A DNA stretch of 64,000 nucleotides from DASXTC01 sp036505635 (GTDB lineage: Bacteria; Acidobacteriota; Polarisedimenticolia; JACPZX01; DASXTC01): positions 1-64,000 of the forward strand of contig DASXTC010000056.1 of NCBI GenBank assembly GCA_036505635.1. The letters are read 5' to 3'. This document shows, in pieces, positions 50,866-59,650 of this stretch; position 1 is the stretch's first letter, and every line of letters begins with the position of its first letter. The notes beneath the pieces are model-generated. The model was not told the DNA's origin and made no database searches. It saw nothing but the letters and a program-made list of their open reading frames with translations. A program made the position numbers and the translations under genes.

Positions 50866-51189
50866 TCACGCCTTGAAGGACTCGCCACAGCCGCAGCTCC
50901 CCGTCGCGTTGGGGTTGCTGATCTTGAAGCCCGCTCCCTGCAGCGTCGTCACGAAGTCGATCTCGGCCCCCTGAAGATAGGGTGCGCTGAAGCGGTCCAC
51001 GAGGATGTTGATGCCGTCCACCGGCACCACCTCGTCGTCGTCCTTCCGCTCCTCCTCGAAGACCAGGCCATACTGCATCCCGGAGCAGCCCCCCCCTTCG
51101 ACGTAGATCCTCAGACTCAGGTTCGGCTTCCCCTCCCCCGCCATCGCTTCCTTGATCTTCTCCGCCGCAACCGGCGTCACGTTGATCAT
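50866..51189 (-). CDS. erpA: A-type iron-sulfur carrier (ErpA/IscA family)
   Basis: A 107-residue A-type carrier with the three cluster Cys in GGGCSGMQYG and GSCGCG. It accepts clusters and passes them to target enzymes. AAAGGAGG precedes the ATG. It sits directly after the cysteine desulfurase; there is no iscU scaffold gene between them, unlike the classical operon. Confidence 0.9.
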   Translation of the reverse strand: MINVTPVAAEKIKEAMAGEGKPNLSLRIYVEGGGCSGMQYGLVFEEERKDDDEVVPVDGINILVDRFSAPYLQGAEIDFVTTLQGAGFKISNPNATGSCGCGESFKA

Positions 51190-51229
51190 CCGTCAAACCT
51201 CCTTTGTGTGGTTGGCATTATTGATGCGA

Positions 51230-52438
51230 TCACGAACGCTCCGCAGCGCCCGCCGCTTTCGGCGCCATCGCCCTGAGCCGGGAGACGGCGCGCTCCAGGT
51301 GCTCCATCACGAGATCGATGTCGTCCTCGACGGTGCAGCGCCCCAGCCCGAAGCGGATCGAGGAGCGCGCCGCGCCGGCATCGCCCCCCCTCAGCGCCCG
51401 GATCACGTAGGAGCCCTTGCCGCTGCCCGAGGCGCAGGCCGAGCCGCTCGACAGGGCGACGACGTCGCGCAGGGAAGTCAGCAGCGCCTCGGACTCCACG
51501 CCGTCGAAGGCCACGTTGAGATTGTTGGGGAGCCGGTGGGAGGGATGCCCGTTGAGCCTCACATCCTCGATCCGGGCGCGGATACGGCGCCAGAGCAGAT
51601 CGCGCAGTGAGGACTCGCGCGCGGATTCGACGGCCATGTCGGACATCGCGATCTGGGCGGCCTTGCCGAACCCCACGATCCCCGGCACGTTGAGCGTGCC
51701 CGAGCGGACCCGCCCTTCCTGGCCGCCGCCTCGCATCATCGGCGACACGGGCACCCCGCGCCGCACGTAGAGGGCGCCGATCCCCTTGGGCCCGTACATC
51801 TTGTGCGCCGTCAGGGACATGAGGTCCACGCCGAGGGTCTCGACGTCGAGCGGCACGCGGCCCGCTCCCTGCACCGCGTCGGAGTGAAGCAGCACGCCGC
51901 GCCGCCGGCAGATCCGGCCGACCTCCTCCAGCGGCTCGACCGTCCCGATCTCGTTGTTGGCCATCATGAGGCTCACCATCACAGTCCAGTCGGTCATCGC
52001 GCGCGCGACATCGCCGGGTTCGACCAGGCCGTCGCCGTCCACGGGCAGCACCGAGATCTCCCAGCCTTCCTCACGCATCGCCTCGCACGTCTCCAGGACC
52101 GCCTCGTGCTCTATCGCGCAGGTGATGATGTGGCCGGCCCCGGTGGCCATGCCGAGCCGCCGCGCCGCGGCCGGAGCCGCGCCGCGCAGAGCGAGGTTGT
52201 CCGACTCGGTGGCGCCCGCGGTGAAGAGGATCTCGTCCGGGCCGGCGCCGATGAGGGCCGCGACATGCGCCCGCGCCTCCTCCACCGCCGACGCGGCACG
52301 CCGGCCGTAGGCGTGGGAGCTGCTCGGGTTGCCGTACTCCTCGGTGAAATAGGGCCTCATCGCCTCGACCACCCCGGCCAGAGCCGGAGTGGTGGCGTTG
52401 TGATCCATGTAGATGGGACGACCCGACGGATGAGTCAT
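51230..52438 (-). CDS. iscS: Cysteine desulfurase (IscS/NifS family)
   Basis: A 402-residue PLP enzyme. It has YMDHNATTPA, the aldimine Lys in LTAHKMYGPKG, and the mobile loop with catalytic Cys in SSGSACASGSGK. It extracts sulfur from cysteine for iron-sulfur clusters. ATG 52438 overlaps the regulator stop (ATGA). Confidence 0.93.
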   Translation of the reverse strand: MTHPSGRPIYMDHNATTPALAGVVEAMRPYFTEEYGNPSSSHAYGRRAASAVEEARAHVAALIGAGPDEILFTAGATESDNLALRGAAPAAARRLGMATGAGHIITCAIEHEAVLETCEAMREEGWEISVLPVDGDGLVEPGDVARAMTDWTVMVSLMMANNEIGTVEPLEEVGRICRRRGVLLHSDAVQGAGRVPLDVETLGVDLMSLTAHKMYGPKGIGALYVRRGVPVSPMMRGGGQEGRVRSGTLNVPGIVGFGKAAQIAMSDMAVESARESSLRDLLWRRIRARIEDVRLNGHPSHRLPNNLNVAFDGVESEALLTSLRDVVALSSGSACASGSGKGSYVIRALRGGDAGAARSSIRFGLGRCTVEDDIDLVMEHLERAVSRLRAMAPKAAGAAERS

Positions 52439-52890
52439 CGGTGCGCCGCCCTCAGGGCGATGAGTCGCGGCTCGTTCTCCCTCTGGAGACGCCGCCGCAT
52501 GTCGGTGAGCGATACGTCCTCGAGCACCTTGCGGATCTCCTGCCGCACGCCGTGAAGAGCGCTCTGGACCGTGCAGACCGCCTCCTGCTCGCACACGCGA
52601 TCCCCACACTGGCAATCCACGAGGCCCACCGGCCCGTCGACCGCCTCGATGATGTCGGCCAGCGTGATCCGATCGGCCTCGCGGCCCAGCACGTAGCCTC
52701 CGTTCATCCCCCTGAAAGACCTCACGAGCCCATGTCGCGACAGCTTCTGGAGCACCTTCGCGAGAAACTCCGAGGGGATGTTATAGTGCGCCGCGATCTC
52801 CCGGCGGAAGGAGAGGCTCCCCTCGGGCCGGGCCGAAATGTACATCATGGCGAGGAGGCTGTAGTCAGCCTCGCGGCTCAGACGGAGCAT
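52435..52890 (-). CDS. iscR: Rrf2-family regulator, IscR-like
   Basis: A 151-residue Rrf2 protein: winged-helix MLRLSREADYSLLAMMYIS, IPSEFLAKVLQKLSRHGLV and SFRGMNGGYVLGR, then a Cys cluster LVDCQCGDRVCEQEAVC able to bind a [2Fe-2S] cluster as in IscR. It probably senses cluster supply and represses its own operon. ATG 52890 is the usual family start; GTG 52923 would add 11 residues. Confidence 0.87.
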   Translation of the reverse strand: MLRLSREADYSLLAMMYISARPEGSLSFRREIAAHYNIPSEFLAKVLQKLSRHGLVRSFRGMNGGYVLGREADRITLADIIEAVDGPVGLVDCQCGDRVCEQEAVCTVQSALHGVRQEIRKVLEDVSLTDMRRRLQRENEPRLIALRAAHR

Positions 52891-52924
52891 CGTTCTGAGT
52901 TCTCCGGCTCGAAGGGTGGACAAC

Positions 52925-52943
52925 CCGGACTGATTCTATCCGG
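52925..52943. promoter_or_regulatory. Inverted repeat at the isc promoter, candidate operator
   Basis: CCGGA (52925-52929) and TCCGG (52939-52943) form a dyad with a nine-base spacer that covers the predicted transcription start. Its position suits repression by the product of the first gene. It does not match the E. coli IscR type 1 consensus. Confidence 0.5.
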
Positions 52944-52948
52944 TTTCA

Positions 52949-52976
52949 ATTATACGGGCAGGACGGGGGCTGTCAA
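52949..52976 (-). promoter_or_regulatory. Consensus sigma-70 promoter of the isc-fol operon
   Basis: On the minus strand TTGACA (52976-52971) and TATAAT (52954-52949), both full consensus, are separated by 16 bases. The predicted start near 52942 leaves a leader of about 50 bases before ATG 52890. This is the best promoter in the window. Confidence 0.8.
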
Positions 52977-52999
52977 GACGCCGCGCGCGGAGAACCCTC

Positions 53000-53467
53000 T
53001 TGGAAGTCAGTTGTTTATGCCCGACCTGCGGGGCGGTGAACCGGCTCGAGATCACCGCCACCGGGATCTGGCCCGCCGGCCAGCCCTGCCGCGGGTGCTC
53101 CTCCCCCCTGGAGATCGCGGCTCCCGAGGCCGCCCTCCCGGGTGAGAGACTCCTTCGGTGCGCGGTCTGCGGAGATGACAAGCTTTACACCCAGAAGGAC
53201 TTCGACCAGAGGCTCGGATGCCTCATCCTGGTCGTCGGCGCCGCGCTTGTCCCCTGGACCTACGGTCTGAGCATGGGGGTCTGCGCGCTCGCCGACCTCC
53301 TGCTCTACCGGGCCCTGCCACCAGTCACGGTCTGCTACGTCTGCAAGTCGCGCTACCGCGGGCTGCCGCTCAATCCCGACCATGCTCCCTTCGAGCTGGT
53401 GACGGCCCAGACCTGGGAGGCCAGGTCGGTCAACTGGCGCAGCATCCACGACCGCACGCGTAATTGA
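53000..53467 (+). CDS. Zinc-ribbon membrane protein of unknown function
   Basis: A 155-residue protein with two N-terminal zinc-ribbon knuckles (CPTCG...CRGCSSP and CAVCGDD), a hydrophobic hairpin (CLILVVGAALVPWTYGLSMGVCALADLLLY), then a third knuckle (CYVCKSRY) and a tail that may face the cytoplasm. TTG 53000 is the only plausible start, after GGAG. It is divergent from the isc operon. Function unknown. Confidence 0.65.
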   Translation: MEVSCLCPTCGAVNRLEITATGIWPAGQPCRGCSSPLEIAAPEAALPGERLLRCAVCGDDKLYTQKDFDQRLGCLILVVGAALVPWTYGLSMGVCALADLLLYRALPPVTVCYVCKSRYRGLPLNPDHAPFELVTAQTWEARSVNWRSIHDRTRN

Positions 53468-53493
53468 CAGGAGCCGGGCCCCCCGCATAGGAT
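53464..53493 (+). promoter_or_regulatory. Promoter for the 112-residue protein gene, leaderless
   Basis: TTGACA (53464-53469) and TAGGAT (53488-53493) are 18 bases apart, and the GTG start at 53500 begins seven bases after the -10. No ribosome site is present. Confidence 0.55.
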
Positions 53494-53499
53494 GATCGA

Positions 53500-53838
53500 G
53501 TGGCGACTCGCGGCACGCTTCCGGAGGTCGAATACACTGCCGCGGTCTGCGGCGACGGTCGCGTCCTGCCCATCACCGCGACGGTGGGCCGGCGCCTCGT
53601 CGCGGAGATCGACCCGCTCTCCCGCGAGGGGCGCGAGCTGTTGACCACGGGCGTCGTGAAGCTCTACTACGATGACGGAGCCCGCGCCGAGAAGGCCCCC
53701 ATCCAGGAGATCCTCGACAGGCTGAGGTCCGGCGTGAAGGGCCGGCGCGACGCGCATGCCGATCTGCCCGGCTGGGCCGCCCACCACGATCGGGTGCTTC
53801 GCAGCATCGGCCGCATGAAAAGGACTCTGAAGCCCTGA
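53500..53838 (+). CDS. Small protein of unknown function
   Basis: A 112-residue soluble protein from GTG 53500. The first half looks like a small beta domain (VLPITATVGRRLVAEID, VVKLYYDDG); the second is basic and helical (LDRLRSGVKGRRDAH, RSIGRMKRTLKP), which could bind nucleic acid. No family recognised. Five bases before the next gene. Confidence 0.55.
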   Translation: MATRGTLPEVEYTAAVCGDGRVLPITATVGRRLVAEIDPLSREGRELLTTGVVKLYYDDGARAEKAPIQEILDRLRSGVKGRRDAHADLPGWAAHHDRVLRSIGRMKRTLKP

Positions 53839-53842
53839 GGGT

Positions 53843-54850
53843 ATGCCGCCCCGCGCGCTCGACTCCCCGCTCCTGGCCGCGTTCCTTCGTGCCCTCGCCT
53901 TCGCGGGGCTGACGGAGGCGGTTTTCTTCCGGCTGCTGCCCGACCCATCAGCGGGCCTCCATCCCGCGCTCCTGGATCGAATCCACGCCTCGCTCAGCCG
54001 GGCGGGAAACTTCACCTTCTTCCTCGCCTTCTTCATCGTCTTTCTGGCGCTCGTCCACATCGCCTACCGCGTCGTGCGCTTCAGGATCTGGCCCGCGGGG
54101 CTCAACGGGTTTCTCTCCACCTGCCTCCTCTGCCTCGCCGTGCTGGGTTTCTCCGCCATGGTCACCGAGCGGGGACCGGCCTTCGCCACAGGCTTCACCC
54201 TGCTGGCTCTGATGATCCTGCTGCTCGTCGCGATGCACGCCTTCGCGGTGACCGGCTCCGCGTCGATGAGGGCCTTCGCGGTCCTCTACAGCGCGGCCGC
54301 GCTCAGCTCCGCCGTCGGGACGATCGGGTGGTCCCTCGGCTCCCTGCAGCGAGAATTAGGCTCGGGCCAGGGGACGCTCGTGCCGGAATCGGTCTCCGCG
54401 GCCGCCCTGTCGGCCGGCAGGCTCCTGCTGGGCGGCGCTGGTGTGGCCGCCTTCGTGGCCTTCTCGGACGGCTGGGGGGAAACGGAGCGGGGCAAGGAGC
54501 GCCTCAGGATGGCGCTGCTGCTCGGGGCTCTCGCCGGCGCGGGGTACGCCGCGGGATGCCTGCTGGCCCCGCCGGCTCTGGCGCTTCACCCCGCCCCGGC
54601 CGGACCGGTCACCGTGGCGATCCTGTCGTGGTCCCTCTTTCTCGGGGTGACCACGGCGTCGATCAATCTGTTCGGGCCGGGACGCGGACCGTTCGCCTAT
54701 GGGCTGGTCCTTCTCGTGCTGGCCGGCTTCCCTCTGCGGATCGTCCACCAGCACATGCTCGCGGTGCTGGGAGCGGTGCTCGTCTTCGCCCCGCAGACCG
54801 AGCCCGAGGTCCACCCCCTCGTCGACTCCCCTCGCGATCTACCGGCCTGA
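53843..54850 (+). CDS. Polytopic membrane protein of unknown function
   Basis: A 335-residue protein with about nine to ten transmembrane helices (for example FFLAFFIVFLALVHIAYRVV, LLALMILLLVAMHAFAV) and short loops. A His-containing segment near the C-terminus (RIVHQHMLAVLGAVLVF) might bind a cofactor. It converges on the octaheme cytochrome gene, overlapping its end by 12 bases. Its predecessor lies only four bases away, so they are probably co-transcribed. Confidence 0.65.
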   Translation: MPPRALDSPLLAAFLRALAFAGLTEAVFFRLLPDPSAGLHPALLDRIHASLSRAGNFTFFLAFFIVFLALVHIAYRVVRFRIWPAGLNGFLSTCLLCLAVLGFSAMVTERGPAFATGFTLLALMILLLVAMHAFAVTGSASMRAFAVLYSAAALSSAVGTIGWSLGSLQRELGSGQGTLVPESVSAAALSAGRLLLGGAGVAAFVAFSDGWGETERGKERLRMALLLGALAGAGYAAGCLLAPPALALHPAPAGPVTVAILSWSLFLGVTTASINLFGPGRGPFAYGLVLLVLAGFPLRIVHQHMLAVLGAVLVFAPQTEPEVHPLVDSPRDLPA

Positions 54851-57688
54851 GGCGCCACCGGTGGTCCGGGCGCCGCCGCCGAGCTGCATGAGGTATGCCT
54901 TCACGGCCTCCATCCTGTGATCGGCGTCGGGGTAGAGGGGCGCCTCGTCGCTGTAGAAGAAGCCCGGCATGCGAGTGCCCGGCAGCAGCCTCTGAGGATC
55001 CCTGAACCATTTCGGGATCCAGTCGTGCCGCAGGCGCTCCCTCGCCATGAGCAGGTTGGGGGCCAGATCGGCGGCGGCCATTCCGGGGGGCGGCGCGCCG
55101 ACCGGGTGGCACGACATGCACTTGAAGTCCTCGAAGACCTTTTTGCCGTCCTTCACGAGGTCGGCCGGCGCCGCCTCCATGGGGCTCACGAACGGATAGG
55201 CCGCCTGGTCCAGCGCCGCGAAATACCTCACGACCCTGGTCGCCTCGTTGTCGTCGAAGCCGAAGGTCGGCATCTTGGCCTTCAGCCACGGGCGGATGGG
55301 AGTCGGCCCCTTGACGAAATCGAAGAGCCAGTCGGACTGCACCTTCTGTCCCTCGCCTATCAGATTCGGCGGGTAGTACGCCTGATCCTGGATCGTCTCG
55401 CGGATGGCCCCCCCCTCCCCTTCCACGATGTGGCAGCCGCGGCAGTTGCGATCCTGGACGATCCGGCGCCCCTTCTCCACGGCGCCCGTCCGATCGTCGA
55501 GGATGCGATGCGACGCCATCGGCTGGATGTCCTTCTGGAACGACATGATGAGAGTGACCACGGTCTCGGCCTCCTCGTCGGTGAAGCCGAAGTCGGGCAT
55601 CTTGAGCTTCTCCTGAGGGGCCTTCACCTTTCCGGTGTCGAAGATGCGCGGCTCCTTCATCTTCTGGAGGAACCAGGCCGCCTTCGTGTGCGGGATCTCC
55701 ACGAAGCCGAAGTCGAGCCGGGTGATGATCTTGGTTCCCTCGCCGCTCAGCTCCGTGCCGATCGGCAGCGCCTCCTCGAACCCGGAGATCCGGTGGCAGC
55801 CGAAGCAGCCGTAGCGCGCGATGAGCTTCTCTCCCAGGAAGAGCTTGCGGGCCTCCTCGCTCATCGAGGCGAGCCTCTCCTTCGCCTGCGCGCTTGTGAG
55901 CTTCGCCCGCAGGTACTCCTCGGTGACCTCCCCCAGCAGCGCTCCGTCGGGCGGTGGCACGGGCTGCGGCGGGGCCTTCCGAAGCGTCATGAGGAAGGCC
56001 ACGATGTCGGCGGCCTCCCCCTCCGTCAGCCGCAGATCGGGCATGTTCGTCTCGGGGAAGTACCGCTTCGGATTCCGGATCCAGTCGAAGAGCCACTCGG
56101 GGGTGACCTTGTCCCCCACCCGATCGAGCGCGGGTCCGAAATCCCGTCCGAAGGTCCCCCGGGCCGTCGGGTTCTCGCCGACGCGGTGGCAGCCGAGACA
56201 CCCCTTCTCGGACACCAGGAGCCTGCCGCGAGTCGCGTCGCCGGCGGGCGCCCTGGCCACGGTGGGCGCCAGCGGCGTTGATTTCTGGAACAGATAGGAG
56301 ACCATCGCGTCTATCTCGACGTTGTTTCGCGCCTGACTCTCCGGTGAGCTGCTGTTGCTCAGGTTGAAGAACTTGGGCATCCAGGTCGTGGCGCGATAGG
56401 ACCGCGGGTCCTCGACCCACCGGTAGGCCCACTCGGGCCTCACCTTGGAGGCGAGGTGGCGCAGATCGGGACCGGTCTTGCGCTGTTGCTCGTAGCCGGT
56501 GAGCTTGTGGCACCCGTAGCATCCCGCTCGTTCGAGCATGTCGAGGCCCCGGTTGTACCGGTCCGCCCCCTTCACGCGCACATCCTGGACGTGGCACGTG
56601 CGGCAGGCGGCCTGGGTGTGCTGGGCCGCGAGCTGAGGGAAGTCCCAGTAATGGGGCTCGGACCAGCCGTACTTCCTCGCCCATTCGTGCTCCTGCTCCT
56701 CGTCGCGCGGCGTGTGCATCGCGGAGGCGAAGGAGGTGGCGCGGTCGAGACCCTGATGGCACGCGGTGCATCCGAACCGCGTGTAGGGGTGCGGCGAACC
56801 GTCGCTCAGGTAGAGATCGAGGCGCGGGTGGGTCGTGAAAGGCTGCTCATCCTCACCGTAACCCGGATCCATGATCCCCTTGTGGCAGGTGACGCAGCGA
56901 TCGACCCTCGGGATCGTCATGAAATTGATGTCGGTGAGAAGGTTCGGGAGGATGACCTGATCCACCTTCAGGGTGGGGGCGGCCAGATCCAGCACCGGCG
57001 CGTTGCGGATCGCCTTCGTGAGGCTCGGCCGGTTCACGTCGATCTTCCTCTGGATCGCCGCGGCGTCCTCCATCATCTTGGAGATCTTCTTGGTGGTGTC
57101 GTCCACGCTGGCGGTGAAGGCTTTGACGCCCGCCGCGGCCGCGTCGCGCTCCTGCGTGGCCTGCTCCAGGCCCACCACCGCCTGCTGGTAGCGATCCTCG
57201 TACCGCTTGAAGTCGGCCAGGAGCTTCTCGACGGCGGCCTTCCTGGCCGCGTCGTCCAGCGCCGACTCCTGGACGTGGCGCCGATCCTCCTCGAAGAAGT
57301 ACTTCTTCGAGTCGTAGTACGATTTCTCGATCTTCCAGCGTGACTCGGCGATGTAGAACCTGCGGCCCGCTTCGTCCAGGGTCTTCTGGGCGGCCTTCAG
57401 GTCGCCCGAATGCTGGTCCAGCTCGGCCCGCGCGGCATCGAGCTTCTCCTGCAGCGCGGCGAGCTGCTGGTCCGCCGAAAGCCGCGCGTCGACCTCCTCC
57501 AGTCTGGAGCTGGCCTTCTCCACCTCCCGCCGGCCGAACTCGCGCTGGTATCCCTTCCAGTCCCGGTGGTAGTCGAACCAGAACATCCACACAGTGAACA
57601 GGAAGAGCAACAGGCTGCCGAGACCGAACCCGAGGTTGCGCCGCCAGGGCCTGTGAATCGGCGGCGCGTCGCTGTGAATGACGGCCAA
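54839..57688 (-). CDS. Octaheme c-type cytochrome with N-terminal anchor and coiled coil (bc-complex subunit)
   Basis: A 949-residue protein. One transmembrane helix (about 20-40) is followed by a long coiled coil (about 50-240) and then eight CxxCH haem sites with first Cys at residues 265 (CVTCH), 307 (CTACH), 362 (CRTCH), 390 (CYGCH), 497 (CLGCH), 628 (CFGCH), 749 (CRGCH) and 857 (CMSCH). The last four are separated by about 110-130 residues each, the size of single-haem class I cytochrome c domains, with the Met ligand plausibly in repeated MP segments (TNMPDL, KMPDFGF, KMPTFGF, TRMPGFF). Last gene after Rieske and cytochrome b, so it should take electrons from the Rieske centre in the periplasm. 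Confidence 0.93.
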   Translation of the reverse strand: MAVIHSDAPPIHRPWRRNLGFGLGSLLLFLFTVWMFWFDYHRDWKGYQREFGRREVEKASSRLEEVDARLSADQQLAALQEKLDAARAELDQHSGDLKAAQKTLDEAGRRFYIAESRWKIEKSYYDSKKYFFEEDRRHVQESALDDAARKAAVEKLLADFKRYEDRYQQAVVGLEQATQERDAAAAGVKAFTASVDDTTKKISKMMEDAAAIQRKIDVNRPSLTKAIRNAPVLDLAAPTLKVDQVILPNLLTDINFMTIPRVDRCVTCHKGIMDPGYGEDEQPFTTHPRLDLYLSDGSPHPYTRFGCTACHQGLDRATSFASAMHTPRDEEQEHEWARKYGWSEPHYWDFPQLAAQHTQAACRTCHVQDVRVKGADRYNRGLDMLERAGCYGCHKLTGYEQQRKTGPDLRHLASKVRPEWAYRWVEDPRSYRATTWMPKFFNLSNSSSPESQARNNVEIDAMVSYLFQKSTPLAPTVARAPAGDATRGRLLVSEKGCLGCHRVGENPTARGTFGRDFGPALDRVGDKVTPEWLFDWIRNPKRYFPETNMPDLRLTEGEAADIVAFLMTLRKAPPQPVPPPDGALLGEVTEEYLRAKLTSAQAKERLASMSEEARKLFLGEKLIARYGCFGCHRISGFEEALPIGTELSGEGTKIITRLDFGFVEIPHTKAAWFLQKMKEPRIFDTGKVKAPQEKLKMPDFGFTDEEAETVVTLIMSFQKDIQPMASHRILDDRTGAVEKGRRIVQDRNCRGCHIVEGEGGAIRETIQDQAYYPPNLIGEGQKVQSDWLFDFVKGPTPIRPWLKAKMPTFGFDDNEATRVVRYFAALDQAAYPFVSPMEAAPADLVKDGKKVFEDFKCMSCHPVGAPPPGMAAADLAPNLLMARERLRHDWIPKWFRDPQRLLPGTRMPGFFYSDEAPLYPDADHRMEAVKAYLMQLGGGARTTGGASGR

Positions 57689-57699
57689 GGATCAACTCC

Positions 57700-58779
57700 T
57701 CAGATGTTGAAGAAGATCTCCGGAAGGTTGACCACGTACTTGAAGTTGAAGGCCCAACGCAGGTACATCTTGATCGGCAGGCTCATCATGACGAGAAACA
57801 GGTTCATCCCGATGTGATAGCGCGCCGGCCCCATCTTGTCGTAAAAGCGCCTCGCCCAGGTCTTCGCGAACAGCAACGGCAGGGCGAACAGGTAGAGCAC
57901 CACGATGACGATGCCGAAGATCTCGCGGCCCCACATGTTCCTGGGCAGCCCGATACCCAGCAGCTTCACCCAGATGATGTCGGAAAGGTGGATGTTCACG
58001 AGGGGCTCGACGCGATGGATGTCCCAGTACTCGTAGGGACCGAAGAAGTTCCAGTTCGGCCCGCGCAGGAATGTGCCCAGGATGATCAGAAGGATCCACA
58101 GGACGAGGAATCCGAAGATGAACAGGCTGATCTCCCACCTGCGTTCGGTGAAGGTGTAATAGCCGTTCCCCTTCGGGTTGGTGTCGATGTAGGGGATCGC
58201 CATCAGCCCGAGGATGATGTAGCTGGGAAGCAGCACGCCCGCGATCCAGGGGTCGTAGTAGACGAGCATCTCCTGAAGCCCGAGGAAGTACCACGGCGCC
58301 TTCGACGGGTTGGGCGAGTCGGTCAGGTTGGCCGGCTGCTCGATGGGCGCCTGGATGAGAATCGACCAGCCGACCAGCAGCACCGTCACGAGGATCAGGC
58401 AGATGAGCTCTGTGTAGACCAGGTGCGGCCAGCAGAGCAGCTTGTCCTTGCTCTCCGAGGCCTCCGCCGGCCCCTTGCCCTCCTTGATCCGCTCGTCGTT
58501 TTCGAAGGCCTGCCTGAGAGAGAGCCAGAGAAAGAAGATCACGAGGAACATCATCCCCGCGATCGGCAGATTGTCTGCCTTGACGACGATGGTGCGGAAG
58601 TTCGGGTCGAGACAGCTCAGACCGTAGTAGAGGACCAGCGCCAGGAAGATGGCCAGGAAATTCCGGGGCTTCGTCCATCCCTTCCACTTCAGCATCAGGA
58701 CGGTGACGACGATGGCGCCCGTCACGAAGTAGTAGGGCTGCGAGATCCAGTTGATGAACCCCTTGATGAGCTCGATCAT
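57700..58779 (-). CDS. Cytochrome b C-terminal (subunit IV-like) membrane subunit, extended
   Basis: A 359-residue membrane protein with about eight to nine helices. The quinol-site region reads SKAPWYFLGLQEML in place of the classical PEWY, as in other bacterial split cytochrome b complexes, followed by LPSYIILGLMAIPYID. It is far longer than subunit IV of b6f (about 160), with extra helices at both ends. ATG 58779 lies 13 bases after the cytochrome b N-terminal gene. Confidence 0.88.
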   Translation of the reverse strand: MIELIKGFINWISQPYYFVTGAIVVTVLMLKWKGWTKPRNFLAIFLALVLYYGLSCLDPNFRTIVVKADNLPIAGMMFLVIFFLWLSLRQAFENDERIKEGKGPAEASESKDKLLCWPHLVYTELICLILVTVLLVGWSILIQAPIEQPANLTDSPNPSKAPWYFLGLQEMLVYYDPWIAGVLLPSYIILGLMAIPYIDTNPKGNGYYTFTERRWEISLFIFGFLVLWILLIILGTFLRGPNWNFFGPYEYWDIHRVEPLVNIHLSDIIWVKLLGIGLPRNMWGREIFGIVIVVLYLFALPLLFAKTWARRFYDKMGPARYHIGMNLFLVMMSLPIKMYLRWAFNFKYVVNLPEIFFNI

Positions 58780-58792
58780 CGGCCTGGCATCC

Positions 58793-59620
58793 TCACAACG
58801 GCCCCGAGATGCCGCCGTCCTTGCGGACACGCCAGAAGTGGACCGCCATCAGGATGGCCACCACCAGCGGCAGACCCACGCAGTGAAGGACGTAGAAGCG
58901 CAGCAGGGCCCCCGCCCCGACGAAGCGTCCGCCCAGCAGGGCGAATCGCACGTCGCTGCCGATCGTCACGAGGTTGACGTCCCCCAGCTTCAGAAGCGCG
59001 GCCCCCGGCCCTTCGTGTCCAATGAAAGGCGTCGCCCGCGCCATGTTGGAACCCACCGTGATGGCCCAGATGGCGAGCTGGTCCCACGGCAGCAGGTATC
59101 CAGTGAAGGAGAGCAGCAGAGTGAGCACCAGCAGGATCACGCCCACGTTCCAGTTGAACTCGCGAGGCGGCTTGTAGGAGCCGGTCATGAACACGCGGAA
59201 CATGTGAAGCCATACGGCGATCACCATCGCGTGCGCCCCCCACCGGTGCAGCTCGCGCATCACCCCCAGGGGCACCTGCTCGCGCAGGTCCCAGATGTCC
59301 GCGTAGGCGTACTCCAGCGTCGGCCGGTAATAGAACATGAGGAGCAATCCGGTGATCGTCTCGACGATGAAGAGAAAGAAGGTGAGGCCGCCCATGCACC
59401 AGGTGTACTTGAGGCGGATTCCCGACTTGCGGACGCGCACCGGGTGGAGGTGCAGAAAGACGTTGGTGATGATGGCCAGCGCGCGGTTGCGGTCGTTGTT
59501 CGGGGGGCCGTGACGGAAGATCGAGTTCCAGATCTGGCTCTCCCGGATGTACTGGAGGATTGATCTCCGCGGCCGCTCGCCGGTCGGCTCCGACGGCACG
59601 TGGGTCTGGACCTCAGGCAT
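58793..59620 (-). CDS. Cytochrome b N-terminal subunit (b6-type)
   Basis: A 275-residue subunit carrying both b haems. Axial His pairs are in ELHRWGAHAMVIAVWLH (13 residues between) and LHCVGLPLVVAILMAVH (14 between); the 14-residue second spacing is the b6 pattern, in contrast to 13 in bc1. GYLLPWDQ is also conserved. Its partner subunit IV-like gene follows. Confidence 0.93.
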   Translation of the reverse strand: MPEVQTHVPSEPTGERPRRSILQYIRESQIWNSIFRHGPPNNDRNRALAIITNVFLHLHPVRVRKSGIRLKYTWCMGGLTFFLFIVETITGLLLMFYYRPTLEYAYADIWDLREQVPLGVMRELHRWGAHAMVIAVWLHMFRVFMTGSYKPPREFNWNVGVILLVLTLLLSFTGYLLPWDQLAIWAITVGSNMARATPFIGHEGPGAALLKLGDVNLVTIGSDVRFALLGGRFVGAGALLRFYVLHCVGLPLVVAILMAVHFWRVRKDGGISGPL

Positions 59621-59650
59621 CGGACCTTCTCCTGGCGGCTGGCGTTCGGG

